From the NCBI GenBank assembly GCA_028277405.1, contig JANQGH010000079.1, positions 1-64,000 of the forward strand: a DNA stretch of 64,000 nt, read 5' to 3'. Each line of letters starts with the position of its first letter. Positions within the stretch are counted from its first letter, which is position 1. The notes under the pieces were generated by a model. That model worked only from the letters and a program-made list of their open reading frames with translations. It did no database searches and was not told where the DNA came from. The stretch comes from Alphaproteobacteria bacterium (lineage in GTDB: Bacteria; Pseudomonadota; Alphaproteobacteria; DSM-16000; Inquilinaceae). The position numbers were made by a program, and so were the translations under genes. Below are positions 50,770 to 59,929 of the stretch, piece by piece.

Positions 50770-53721
50770 ATGCGGCTCAATCGTCCCAACACCACACCGA
50801 CATCGCCACCGGTCGAGTTCCGGTTCGACGGCCTGACGGTCTCTGCGCTTGCGGGAGAGTCCATTGCCGCCGCGCTGGCCGCAAACGGCATCTCGGCGAT
50901 CCGGAAGGCGGAGCGTGCGGGCGAGGGCGATACGGGCTGGCGCGGCCTTTATTGCGGCATGGGTGCATGTTTTGACTGTCTGGTGACGGTCGACGGCAAG
51001 GCCAGCCAGCGCGCCTGCATGACCAAGGTGCACGGCGGCGAGATCGTTCAGTCAACGCCGCCGGCCGGAACCTCGGGCGACCCGCTGAAGCCGCTGGCCC
51101 CGGGCCCGACCGCTGATCCGTCGGTTCGGGTCTGCCATGTTCTGGTCGTCGGCGCGGGGGCGGCCGGCTTGAGTGCCGCTTTGGCCGCCCAGGAATGCGG
51201 CGCGGACGTCATTGTTCTCGACGAGCGCGCGCAAAGCGGCGGCCAATACTACAAGCCCGTCGCGCCGTCCCATCGGGTGGCCTCGGCAGAAGATCGTCAG
51301 TTCCGCGACGGTCAGGAACTGGAGCGGCGCACGCGAGAGGCCGGCGTCGAGATCATCCAAAACGCCGTCGTCTGGGGTGCCTTCAAACCGACGGAAGTAA
51401 TGGCGCTGGTCGACGGGCAGTCGACTGTGTTCCAGCCCAGGCGGTTGATCCTGGCCACCGGCGCGTTCGAACGGGCAATGCCGATCCCGGGATGGACCCT
51501 GCCCGGTGTCATGACGACCGGCGCGGCGCAGACGTTGGCCAGGGCCTACAATGTGGCCCCCGGCAAGCGGGTCGTGGTTGCCGGCAACGGACCGCTCAAC
51601 TTCCAGCTCGCCGCCGATCTGTCGCGCCATGGCGTGGAGGTGGCCGCGGTGGTGGAAAGCGCGCCCCGGCCGACCGTCACAAACATCCGCCACCTGGCCG
51701 GCGCGCTCTGGTCAGCACCGCGGCTGATGCGCGACGGCCTCGGCTATCTGAACCAACTGCGTCGCGCTTCGGTGCCCGTGTTCTGGTCGCACACGGTGAC
51801 GGAGGCCGTCGGCGCCACGACGCTGGAGGAGGTGTGGATTGCGCCCGTGGACGGGTCAGGCGTGCCCGCAGCGCACGGCGCAACAAGCTTTGCCGCCGAC
51901 ACGCTCTGCCTCGGCTATGGCCTCATTGCCTCGACCGAGCTCGCCTTGGCGCTCGGCTGCGAGGCCGAACGCGACCCGCGCCATCTCGGCGCGCCGAGGC
52001 TGGTTCGATCCGCGTCGGGCGAAACCAGCATCGCCGGTGTTTTCGCCGCCGGGGATGGTGCCGAGGTTGCCGGCGCGAAAGTGGCCGAAGCCGACGGCAC
52101 GGTCGCCGGCATGGCAGCGGCACGGCAACTTGGGTTCGATCGGGAGCCGTCCGCAGGCAAACGCGCGATGCGTTCCCGCCAGCGGGCGACGCGTTTCCAG
52201 AAATCCCTGTGGAGCCTCTTCAAGCCGCCGCCCGTGACACTTGGCCATATCGCCGACGACACGATTCTGTGCCGGTGCGAGGGCCTGACTTTCGGCACGA
52301 TCCGACGCGAAATGGACGCCGGCTGGCGGTCGCTGGGCACGTTGAAACGCCGTACGCGGCTTGGCATGGGGCGGTGCCAGGCCCGGTATTGCGGTCCTCT
52401 CGCCGCCCATCTTCTGGCGGAGGCGACAGGGCGGCCGGCCACGGGTCCGATGACCTTTGCCCCCCGTCTGCCGGTCAAGCCGTTCCCGGCGGCGTCCCTC
52501 GCCATCGAGAAGCCGGAATGGGGCGGCCATGCGCGCGCCGGATCGCCCAATCTCGCGCGCCCTGAAGGCTGTGAACCGTTCGAGCGTGAGGCCGCCGATA
52601 TCGTCATTATCGGCGGCGGTGTGGTCGGTGCGTGCACGGCCTACTACCTCGCCGATGCCGGTCAGGACGTCTTGTTGGTCGAGCGGGGCGACATCAATCT
52701 TCAGGCCTCCGGCGGCAATGCCGGCAGCCTGCATGTGCAACTGCTGTCGTTCGATTTCGGCACCAAGGCGGAGGCTGGCGGTGGCCCGGCGGCGTCGACA
52801 TTGCCGCTTGGCCCGTGGGCGATCGATCTGTGGCACGATCTCGCGACGGTCTGCCGACATGATTTCGAGATCCGCCAGACCGGCGGCCTCATGGTCGCCG
52901 AGGACGAGGCCGGCATGGACTATCTGCGGGCCAAGGCGCGCATCGAACGGTCCCACGGCATCACGGCCGAGATCCTCGACGCGAAGGCGTTGCGTGACAT
53001 GGCGCCGGCCCTGTCGGAGCATCTGATCGGGGCTGAGTACTGTCCCCAGGAAGGCAAGATCAATCCGCTGGTCGCCACATACAGCGTCTTTGACGCGGCG
53101 CGGCGCGCGGGCGCCCGCTACATCAAGAGCGCGGACGTAAACGCCATATCACCAAACGGCAGCGGCTTTGAGATTTCGACCAGTCGCGGCCCCATCCGCG
53201 CAGGGAAGGTCGTCAACGCGGCCGGCCCGTGGGCGCGCTTAGTCGGCGACATGGTCGGCATTCCCGTGCCCGTTTACAGTGCACCGTTGCAGATGATCGT
53301 CACGGAACGCGCGCCGATTCTGATCGACCAGCTTGTCGCCTTCGCCGACCGGCACCTGACCATGAAGCAGCTGTCGACCGGCGGTATCGTCATCGGAGGG
53401 GCCTGGACCGCCGCTTACGATCAAGCGCGCAACATCAATGTCACCACGCGTGCCAGCATCGAAGGCAATCTGTGGACCGCGCGGCGCGTTCTACCCCAGA
53501 TCGATGGCCTGCATGTCTTGAGAAGTTGGGCGGCCATGAACGTCAATATCGACGGTGCGCCGATTGTGGGTGAAGCGCCCGGTGTTCCAGGCTTCTACAA
53601 TGCGGTGACATCGAACGGCTACACATTGGCGCCGGCCGTTGGCCGGTTGACCACGGACCTCATTCTCCGCGGCAAGGCGGACAGGGACATTCGCCACTAC
53701 CAGCTCGACCGTTTCCAATAG
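50770..53721 (+). CDS. Three-domain fusion dehydrogenase: 2Fe-2S + FAD/BFD + DAO (HcnABC-like)
   Basis: 983 aa from the ATG at 50770 (MRLNRPNTTPTSPPVEFRFD); a GTG at 50737 is possible. Residues ~15-100 carry the ferredoxin-like cluster (LYCGMGACFDCLVTVDG, RACMTK). From ~122 the FAD domain begins (LVVGAGAAGLSAALAA), with a BFD-like cluster at ~501-545 (CRCEGLTFG, RLGMGRCQARYCG). From ~610 a DAO domain follows (DIVIIGGGVVGACTAYYLAD, GGNAGSLHVQLLSFDFG) to the end. Domain order and summed size match the three separate genes at 44180-47086. It probably oxidises a D-amino acid, imino acid or opine at the membrane. It lies 7 bp before an ABC ATPase gene. Confidence 0.92.
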   Translation: MRLNRPNTTPTSPPVEFRFDGLTVSALAGESIAAALAANGISAIRKAERAGEGDTGWRGLYCGMGACFDCLVTVDGKASQRACMTKVHGGEIVQSTPPAGTSGDPLKPLAPGPTADPSVRVCHVLVVGAGAAGLSAALAAQECGADVIVLDERAQSGGQYYKPVAPSHRVASAEDRQFRDGQELERRTREAGVEIIQNAVVWGAFKPTEVMALVDGQSTVFQPRRLILATGAFERAMPIPGWTLPGVMTTGAAQTLARAYNVAPGKRVVVAGNGPLNFQLAADLSRHGVEVAAVVESAPRPTVTNIRHLAGALWSAPRLMRDGLGYLNQLRRASVPVFWSHTVTEAVGATTLEEVWIAPVDGSGVPAAHGATSFAADTLCLGYGLIASTELALALGCEAERDPRHLGAPRLVRSASGETSIAGVFAAGDGAEVAGAKVAEADGTVAGMAAARQLGFDREPSAGKRAMRSRQRATRFQKSLWSLFKPPPVTLGHIADDTILCRCEGLTFGTIRREMDAGWRSLGTLKRRTRLGMGRCQARYCGPLAAHLLAEATGRPATGPMTFAPRLPVKPFPAASLAIEKPEWGGHARAGSPNLARPEGCEPFEREAADIVIIGGGVVGACTAYYLADAGQDVLLVERGDINLQASGGNAGSLHVQLLSFDFGTKAEAGGGPAASTLPLGPWAIDLWHDLATVCRHDFEIRQTGGLMVAEDEAGMDYLRAKARIERSHGITAEILDAKALRDMAPALSEHLIGAEYCPQEGKINPLVATYSVFDAARRAGARYIKSADVNAISPNGSGFEISTSRGPIRAGKVVNAAGPWARLVGDMVGIPVPVYSAPLQMIVTERAPILIDQLVAFADRHLTMKQLSTGGIVIGGAWTAAYDQARNINVTTRASIEGNLWTARRVLPQIDGLHVLRSWAAMNVNIDGAPIVGEAPGVPGFYNAVTSNGYTLAPAVGRLTTDLILRGKADRDIRHYQLDRFQ

Positions 53722-53728
53722 GAAGACC

Positions 53729-54457
53729 ATGATCCGACTTGAAAATGTCAGTAAGAATTACGGCACCTTCGAAGTGCTCAAGAACTGTTCGACGTCGGTC
53801 GCCAAGGGCGAGGTCGTCGTCATCTGCGGGCCCTCCGGCTCCGGAAAATCGACACTCATAAAGTGCATCAACGGTCTTGAACCCTTCGACGAGGGCACGA
53901 TCCATGTCGGCGACATCGATGTCGGCGCGTCGTCGACCAACCTGTCGCAGTTGCGGGCCAAGACCGGCATGGTCTTTCAGAATTTCGAGCTGTTTCCCCA
54001 TCTGACCATCATGCAGAACCTGGTGCTGGCCCAGCGCAAGGTCCTACGCCGAAGCGAGCAGGAAGCCGAGGACAAGGCGATCGGCCTGCTGCGCAGGGTG
54101 GGGCTGGAGGATCAGCGGGCGAAGTACCCCGGTCACCTGTCGGGCGGCCAACAGCAACGGGTCGCGATCGCCCGAGCCTTGGCCATGGACCCGCTGGTGA
54201 TGATGTTCGACGAGCCGACTTCGGCCCTCGACCCGGAGATGATCAACGAGGTGCTGGACGTCATGGGTGAGTTGGCCGCCGACGGCATGACCATGCTGTG
54301 CGTGACCCACGAGATGGGCTTTGCCCGCCGGGTCGCGCAGAAGATCATCTTCATGGACCGGGGCGAGATCATCGAAGATTGCTCGAAGGACGCGTTCTTC
54401 CAGGCCGACCGCAGCGAGCGGGCGCGCCAGTTTCTGGCGAAGATCCTGCATCACTGA
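53729..54457 (+). CDS. Amino-acid ABC transporter ATP-binding protein (GlnQ type)
   Basis: 242 aa. Walker A is GPSGSGKSTLIKCING, the signature LSGGQQQRVAIARAL, Walker B VMMFDEPTSALDPEM and the switch region CVTHEMGFARRV. No permease gene is on this strand; the partner permease and binding protein are encoded across the divergent promoter at 48034-49700. The transporter is therefore split over two opposing transcripts that share site C. Confidence 0.93.
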   Translation: MIRLENVSKNYGTFEVLKNCSTSVAKGEVVVICGPSGSGKSTLIKCINGLEPFDEGTIHVGDIDVGASSTNLSQLRAKTGMVFQNFELFPHLTIMQNLVLAQRKVLRRSEQEAEDKAIGLLRRVGLEDQRAKYPGHLSGGQQQRVAIARALAMDPLVMMFDEPTSALDPEMINEVLDVMGELAADGMTMLCVTHEMGFARRVAQKIIFMDRGEIIEDCSKDAFFQADRSERARQFLAKILHH

Positions 54458-54470
54458 GGCGACGATCGCC

Positions 54471-55529
54471 ATGCCGGGATTCGCGCAAACCGTCACGGGC
54501 CTGGTTCCCAGCAGCGCGCTGGGTCCCACTCTGATGCACGAGCATATCCTGTGCGATCTGCGGTCGCCGGCGACGCGGGGCGAGACGGACAACGCGCAGC
54601 CCATAACCATGCAGAACCGGTTCGAGGTCGACTATTTTCAGAACCGCAACCCGGCCAACATGTACTTGAATGACGGCCCCACTGCCCTGCGCGAACTCGA
54701 GCGATTCAAATCCGCCGGCGGCGGGACGATCGTCGACGTAACCTGCGGCGGCCTGTCGCCTCAGCCTCGGCACCTGGCGGAGCTGGCGTCGGCCGCTCAG
54801 GTCAACATCGTCATGGGCGCCGGCTTTTATGTCGATGCCTACCTGCCCGACACGATCCGCGCGGCGGAGATCGATGAACTGGCGGACATGATGACCCGGC
54901 AACTGACCGAGGGGGCGTGGGGCACGGAGGTTCGCGCTGGCTTGATCGGGGAAATCGGCTGCAGTTGGCCGCTAGCCGACAGCGAACGACGCACTCTCCA
55001 AGCCGCCGCCATGGTCCAGGCGAAAACCGGGGTCGCCATCACCATCCACCCGGGCCGCCATGAGGATGCGCCGGCCGAGATTGCGGAGCTTCTGAACGAT
55101 TGTGGGGTCGAGCCGACCGCGACCGTGATCGGCCACATGGATCGCACCATCTTCGATCGCGACAGGCTCGTCGATTTGTTGAAGCTGGGATTTGTCCTGG
55201 AATGGGACTTCTTCGGTATCGAAACGTCGCAATATTGGATGGGCGGCGTGGATCTGGATTTGCCGACCGATTACATGCGCATCGACCTGATCGGCGATCT
55301 GATGGAGGCGGGTTATCGCAATCAAATCGCCGTGTCACAGGACATTTGCACCCGTACCCGCCTTGCCTCCTATGGCGGTCACGGCTACGGCCACCTGTTC
55401 CAGCATGTGGTGCCGCTGATGCGTCGGCGCGGCTGGCGCGAAAGCGATATCGATCAACTCGTCGTGCAGACCCCGGCGCGGCTTTTGGGCTACCGCTCGG
55501 ACGCGGGCAGCGGCAGGAAAGTGGCGTGA
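54471..55529 (+). CDS. Phosphotriesterase-family hydrolase (lactonase-like)
   Basis: 352 aa from the ATG at 54471. TLMHEHILCDLRSPA gives the HxH metal pair and LIGEIGCSWPL a glutamate where PTE has the carbamylated lysine, as in E. coli PHP-type proteins. Further ligands are ITIHPGRHEDAP, VIGHMDRTIFDR and AVSQDICTRTRL. The family hydrolyses lactones, phosphoesters or amides. It could open a lactone or lactam form of the imported compound. It lies 13 bp after the ATPase gene. Confidence 0.88.
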   Translation: MPGFAQTVTGLVPSSALGPTLMHEHILCDLRSPATRGETDNAQPITMQNRFEVDYFQNRNPANMYLNDGPTALRELERFKSAGGGTIVDVTCGGLSPQPRHLAELASAAQVNIVMGAGFYVDAYLPDTIRAAEIDELADMMTRQLTEGAWGTEVRAGLIGEIGCSWPLADSERRTLQAAAMVQAKTGVAITIHPGRHEDAPAEIAELLNDCGVEPTATVIGHMDRTIFDRDRLVDLLKLGFVLEWDFFGIETSQYWMGGVDLDLPTDYMRIDLIGDLMEAGYRNQIAVSQDICTRTRLASYGGHGYGHLFQHVVPLMRRRGWRESDIDQLVVQTPARLLGYRSDAGSGRKVA

Positions 55530-55530
55530 C

Positions 55531-56202
55531 ATGAAGCAGGATGGAAAAGGCCGCGCGGCGACGGCGGGCGAGGGCGGCAGCCGCGCCCTTCGCGCCTACC
55601 ACGCAATTCGCACGATGATCCTCTCGCGCAAACTCGGCGCCGGCGAGATCGTTTCGGAGGATCGGATTGCGGCGGATCTGGAGGTTTCGCGAACGCCCGT
55701 CCGCGAGGCCTTGTTGCGGCTGCAGAGCGACGGCCTGCTGGCCAAGGAGATGAACCAGCCTTTTCGCGTCCGTCTGGTCTCGAACCGGGAATATTTTCAG
55801 ACCATGCGCCTTCGCGAACTGCTGGAAGGCGAGGCTATTGCCGTGGCGACCGGCAAGATTTCCGCCGAGGCGCTGGACGACGTCGAACGCGATATGCTGG
55901 CGCTGAAGGAAAATCCAGCCGTGCCGGCCGAGGTCCATTGGGCGGCTGACGAGAAACTGCACGACCTGATCGCCGACGCATCCGGCAATGACGTGATGGC
56001 CGGAATGATCCGCAGCCTCCGCATCACCACGCGCATCTTCGAGCTGTCCGGGCTGCCGTCCCGCTTCCGGCCGGATACCGAAGAGCACCTGACCATCATA
56101 TCGGCGCTCAGATCAGGCGATCCGGAAGCGGCGAGAGCGAGCATCCGCGCGCATATCCGCAGCCTGACCAACGATGTCCTGGCCGTCATGGCGAACCTAT
56201 GA
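55531..56202 (+). CDS. GntR family regulator with FCD domain
   Basis: 223 aa. wHTH at about residues 20-80 (SEDRIAADLEVSRTPVREAL). The FCD domain has metal ligands Asp and His in ADEKLHDLIA, His in TEEHLTIISA and His in IRAHIRSLTND. It is in the middle of the right-hand catabolic operon, 1 bp after the lactonase-like gene and overlapping the M20 gene. It is similar in build to the 39279 regulator and may bind the GTATAC elements. Confidence 0.92.
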   Translation: MKQDGKGRAATAGEGGSRALRAYHAIRTMILSRKLGAGEIVSEDRIAADLEVSRTPVREALLRLQSDGLLAKEMNQPFRVRLVSNREYFQTMRLRELLEGEAIAVATGKISAEALDDVERDMLALKENPAVPAEVHWAADEKLHDLIADASGNDVMAGMIRSLRITTRIFELSGLPSRFRPDTEEHLTIISALRSGDPEAARASIRAHIRSLTNDVLAVMANL

Positions 56203-57527
56203 CCGTCAGCGGACCGGATGCGCAAGGTGCCCTGGCGGACGCGATCACGGCGGCTGCGGAGCGGGAGGAAGCGAGTAGTCTCGATCTGCTCTGCGAGCTG
56301 ATCTCGGCGGGTCCAAACGGCGACGCGCTTAACGCCATCATCGAACGGCGGCTGCGCGCCAGCGGCTGCGACACCAACGCAGTCGCCTACGCGCCGCGCG
56401 ACGTGCCGATGGTCGACGAGTTCGCGACGGACGCGGTCGGGTCCGCCGCCGAGGAGCGTTACATCGTCGGCCGGTTGACGGGCGGGTCTGGCCGAAGCCT
56501 GCTGCTGTTCGCCCATCCGGATGTTGAGGATTTCCGGCCCTTGCCCGCCTGGACAAGCGATCCCCATGTTCCGACGGAGCGTGACGGTCGCCTGGTCGGC
56601 TGGGGCGTGGCGGATGATCTGGCGGGCATCGCAATGATGCTGCAATCGCTGGATGTTCTGCGTGAGGCCGGTGTGCGACCGGCGGGCGACGTGTTGCTGG
56701 TCAGTGCGCCCAGTAAGAAACACAGGCGCGGCATCAGCGCCGCCCTGCACGATGGCTGCCGGGCGGATGCTGCGGTTTACCTCCATCCCGCGGAGTCGGG
56801 GCGGGGCCTCGACGAGATCAAGGCCTTCGCACCGGGGCAGCTTGAGGCCGTCATCACCGTTGACGGCATGGCGCCGGAGACCTCGGAGCCGGCGCACACA
56901 GCCTTCGCCCATCGCGGCGTCAACCCGTTCGACAAGGCGCGGATCGTGATCGACGCCTTACAAGATCTGGATGCCGCGCGCGGCCGCCGGATCCGGCATG
57001 CGCGGCTTGAAAAGGCGATCGGCCGGTCGTCGAATGTCATGGTGTCCTATTGCAAGGCGGGCGACGAGGGCTTGCTGAGCCGCATGCCGACAGCGTGCCA
57101 GATCGGCTGCGCCATGACGCTTGTTCCAGGCGAAAAGCTGGAGACGGTGATGGCCGAGGCTGAGTCCGCGATCGCCGACGCCTGCGCCCGGGACGAATGG
57201 TTAAGGGATCATCCGCCGTCCTTCGATTGGCGGTCCGGTGTCAGCGGCGCCGAAACCGAAGACGCCAGCGATCTGTATCAAACCGTCAGCGGTGTCCTGG
57301 CCGATGCCGGTGCCACGCCCGTCGTCAACCCCCTCCACACCTCCAGCGACATCCGCAACCCGATCGTCCAAAAGGGCATCCCCACCGTGGGGTTCGGGCC
57401 TCTGTGCGGCGGCCTGACCATGTCGGGGCAGACCGACGAATGGGTCGACATCGCGGACTTCCATCGCGCGGTCCGGGCCACCGCAACCATCATTGCCGCT
57501 TGGTGCGGCGTTACCCCGACTGGCTAG
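56199..57527 (+). CDS. M20-family peptidase-like protein with a degenerate active site
   Basis: 442 aa. The fold is M20: LLLFAHPDVEDF (His106, first metal ligand) and WGVADDLAGIAMM (Asp139/Asp140). The catalytic Glu-Glu pair expected after the next strand reads Lys173-Lys174 (SAPSKKHRRG). The C-terminal HxxDE metal segment reads GQTDEWVDIADF, without the His. Either the protein is not a hydrolase or it uses an altered site. It is coupled to the GntR gene by a 4-bp overlap. Confidence 0.78.
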   Translation: MTVSGPDAQGALADAITAAAEREEASSLDLLCELISAGPNGDALNAIIERRLRASGCDTNAVAYAPRDVPMVDEFATDAVGSAAEERYIVGRLTGGSGRSLLLFAHPDVEDFRPLPAWTSDPHVPTERDGRLVGWGVADDLAGIAMMLQSLDVLREAGVRPAGDVLLVSAPSKKHRRGISAALHDGCRADAAVYLHPAESGRGLDEIKAFAPGQLEAVITVDGMAPETSEPAHTAFAHRGVNPFDKARIVIDALQDLDAARGRRIRHARLEKAIGRSSNVMVSYCKAGDEGLLSRMPTACQIGCAMTLVPGEKLETVMAEAESAIADACARDEWLRDHPPSFDWRSGVSGAETEDASDLYQTVSGVLADAGATPVVNPLHTSSDIRNPIVQKGIPTVGFGPLCGGLTMSGQTDEWVDIADFHRAVRATATIIAAWCGVTPTG

Positions 57528-57545
57528 TGAAAGCCTGAAAGCAAC

Positions 57546-57959
57546 TCATGCGGCTTCGATCCGGATCGGCTGTGCGCCCTTCCACAAGGTCATGGTGCCG
57601 AGTTCGTGCAGGTTTTCCAGGCCTGAGGTCAGTGTGATGAAATGGTTACCGGCCAACTGGCCCATCTTGCTCTTGAAATGGACGCCGCCGTAGGCCAGCA
57701 GGATTTCGGTTTCGCTGATGCCGCCGGGGTAGAGGATGATCTGGCCGGGCGCCGGAAAGCTGGTGTGGTTTTCGTACTCGACGCCGAAATCGTAATCCCC
57801 GAGCGGAATCCAAACGCCTTCACCGCTCCACCGGACATGGACGACCTGGCTGTCGTAAGGCAAGACCCGCCGGAACACCTCGCACGTCTTGGGCGCCAGA
57901 TCGGCCTCGAACCTTGCCTCGAAGGTGAAGGGGCCGGCGGTGACTTTCAGGTTTTCCAT
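57546..57959 (-). CDS. DUF3830 family protein (cyclophilin-like fold)
   Basis: 137 aa. FEARFEADLAPKTCEVFRRV at the start, PLGDYDFGVEYENHTSFPAP in the middle and ILYPGGISETEILLAYGGVH after it fit DUF3830 as I know it, a small cyclophilin-like barrel often found with amidohydrolase and hydantoinase genes. It is convergent with the M20-like gene. The function is unknown. Confidence 0.82.
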   Translation of the reverse strand: MENLKVTAGPFTFEARFEADLAPKTCEVFRRVLPYDSQVVHVRWSGEGVWIPLGDYDFGVEYENHTSFPAPGQIILYPGGISETEILLAYGGVHFKSKMGQLAGNHFITLTSGLENLHELGTMTLWKGAQPIRIEAA

Positions 57960-58399
57960 GAGTTCGCTTTCTTAAGTGTGTCACCGGCTTGCGCGGGCGA
58001 TCGATCCGGCTGGCACATACGCTGCCTTCCCGTCCAAAATCAAGATCCCCAATCGGCTCTGGTGATCATCGTTGCTGCGCACATGACGGTCTAATGCCAG
58101 CCGGCGGGCATATGAGACCGAAGGCGTCGGCCGATGCATTTGGCGTGCAAATGCCGAGTCAACTGCCGGAGCAGGTAACTGCCCCAGGCGGGGCCCACCA
58201 AGCCGATCGAAATCGGATCTGCGGCGTTCAATAGCGACGAGGTAGGGAGTGCGACCAGAACAAACCGACATAAGATTTCTCGACAGCGACCACCGCGCTC
58301 TATGATGCGGCCTGCTGGAGTCTTCGCGAAGGCGGGTGTGCTCTTGGCCCACAGCTCCAAGTGCAGCATCCTCTTTATTGAGCACGAGTATGGGAAATC
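57960..58399. other. 440-base gap without a recognisable gene
   Basis: Minus-strand frames of 120-134 codons are open here, but they have no family motif, an arginine-rich composition and no good ribosome site. Just before 58400 the base composition shifts toward A/T. The stretch marks the border between the catabolic region and the second glycosyltransferase region. Confidence 0.5.
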
Positions 58400-59191
58400 A
58401 TGGCCAAGATGAACGATACAGTTTACTTTAACATTCCCTTGGTGGGCTATCAAAATGAGCAGCAATGGCGTTCTGTGTGCAGGTCACTGCGCTACACCCT
58501 AATCTCCGTCTTTGACCAGACGCACGAAGCGGTTTCGGCGATTGTCGTAGGTCATGACTGCCCTGACATTGAGGAGATAAGGGACTCCAGAGTTACCTAC
58601 CTAGAGTCACCGTTTCCACGTCCCGAGCCTGATAAGCGCCTGCACGATAAATCGCGAAAGCGCATTGTGGCCGCAGACTATGTTCGCCAAGTCGGCGGAC
58701 GGTTTCTTGGAATACTAGATGCAGATGACATCCTTGCCAAAGACGTTGCACGTACAACGGTGCGCGCGAATATGTCGATGATATTCAGGTCAGGGTATGC
58801 ATTCGATCAACAGAGAAAAATTTTGGCTAAAATACCTGGAGTCGTTCGTAGCTTCTACACGTTTTGCGGAAGTTGTATCATTTTGAGTTTGGATCAAAGT
58901 GAGCTGCCCAAACTTGTCGGAACAAAGATCATCAATAGAGAATGTCTGTTTCAAAATCTTGGCTCTCATCAGCATTTCCCAGATAGCTTAAAAGAGAAGA
59001 ATAAGGAGTTTGGGTTTATTGACGAGCCTTGTGCAATTTATATGCTATATAATCAGGTTAATTTATCTTTTTCCCGAAGAGAGAACTATAATCATGATTG
59101 GCTTAGATCGTCGCTGGATCGTAATTCCGTCAAGGTGAGTGGTGAAATAACTGATATGTTTCCTATTTTGAAGCAGGTCATGATGGATTGA
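58400..59191 (+). CDS. GT2-like glycosyltransferase, AT-rich and probably transferred
   Basis: 263 aa. RFLGILDADDILAKDVART carries the DxD-type metal motif of a GT-A fold, near residue 100. The N-terminus FNIPLVGYQNEQQWRSVCRS is compatible with GT2, but the second half matches no subfamily I know. Codon use is strikingly A/T-rich (many ATA, TTA, AAA codons), unlike every neighbour, which points to horizontal acquisition. It probably acts in surface-glycan synthesis with the genes at 59930-63792. Confidence 0.75.
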   Translation: MAKMNDTVYFNIPLVGYQNEQQWRSVCRSLRYTLISVFDQTHEAVSAIVVGHDCPDIEEIRDSRVTYLESPFPRPEPDKRLHDKSRKRIVAADYVRQVGGRFLGILDADDILAKDVARTTVRANMSMIFRSGYAFDQQRKILAKIPGVVRSFYTFCGSCIILSLDQSELPKLVGTKIINRECLFQNLGSHQHFPDSLKEKNKEFGFIDEPCAIYMLYNQVNLSFSRRENYNHDWLRSSLDRNSVKVSGEITDMFPILKQVMMD

Positions 59192-59352
59192 TGATATTAA
59201 CGTTTTCTACACTACCGGTAGCCTGGTGTTCTTAACGTAGACGAATAGCCGCGGTTGAGCTTCATCGATTTCAATTTAACCAGCTCGTCAGTTCAAGAAG
59301 GCGTAGCAGGGGCGCGGCGGAAAATGATCGAAGCTCTTGAACCGGTTACTCA

Positions 59353-59817
59353 TCATGAACCAACGCCGATACCATGAGAAGTCGCTGAAAAGCAATTGAA
59401 ACGGGAAAAACCAACCAAGGAAACTGGTCGCCGAGAATCGAAGATTTTCGGTCCATTTGGTATAAGGTCCCGTCGCAAGCTTTCGGGCTTGACGCCGGAT
59501 CGGAGTTTGCGGTTCGCGGACTGGGCGGTCACGGCGCGCTGTGCTTCGATGTCCGCGCTGTCAGGGGTCCCATAACCCCAGAACAGTGTTGACGAGGTCA
59601 CGCCATCATCGTCGCTTTCGTGGTGTGCCTGCGCGTCGAGCGGTGCTAACGCCGCCGTGAAGCCAAAATGCCAGACCGCGTATCGGCCGGACTTCGAGAC
59701 GACATGGGTCGAGGTTTCGGGCTCCACCTGACACTCGGCCTCAAGACGGGAAGCGACTTGCTCAGCCTGGTCCGGATCTTCCGCCGGCCCGCGTATTCTC
59801 ACCAAAAACAGGGCCAT
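59353..59817 (-). CDS. Hypothetical protein
   Basis: 154 aa. The N-terminal part MALFLVRIRGPAEDPDQAEQ to about residue 105 has balanced composition and GC-rich codons like a real gene. The last ~45 residues (SRRPVSLVGFSRFNCFSATS) look like read-through into non-coding sequence, so the gene may be truncated. I do not recognise a family. It has no signal peptide or membrane segment. Confidence 0.5.
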   Translation of the reverse strand: MALFLVRIRGPAEDPDQAEQVASRLEAECQVEPETSTHVVSKSGRYAVWHFGFTAALAPLDAQAHHESDDDGVTSSTLFWGYGTPDSADIEAQRAVTAQSANRKLRSGVKPESLRRDLIPNGPKIFDSRRPVSLVGFSRFNCFSATSHGIGVGS

Positions 59818-59929
59818 TGCCGATCACCCGTGTATGACTGATGCACTGCGATAAACGGGCCGAACAACGCTGGCCGGCCGCCGTAGGCGTATCAAGGCCA
59901 ATCTCAATGTGCGGCCGGTTGGCGTGCTT

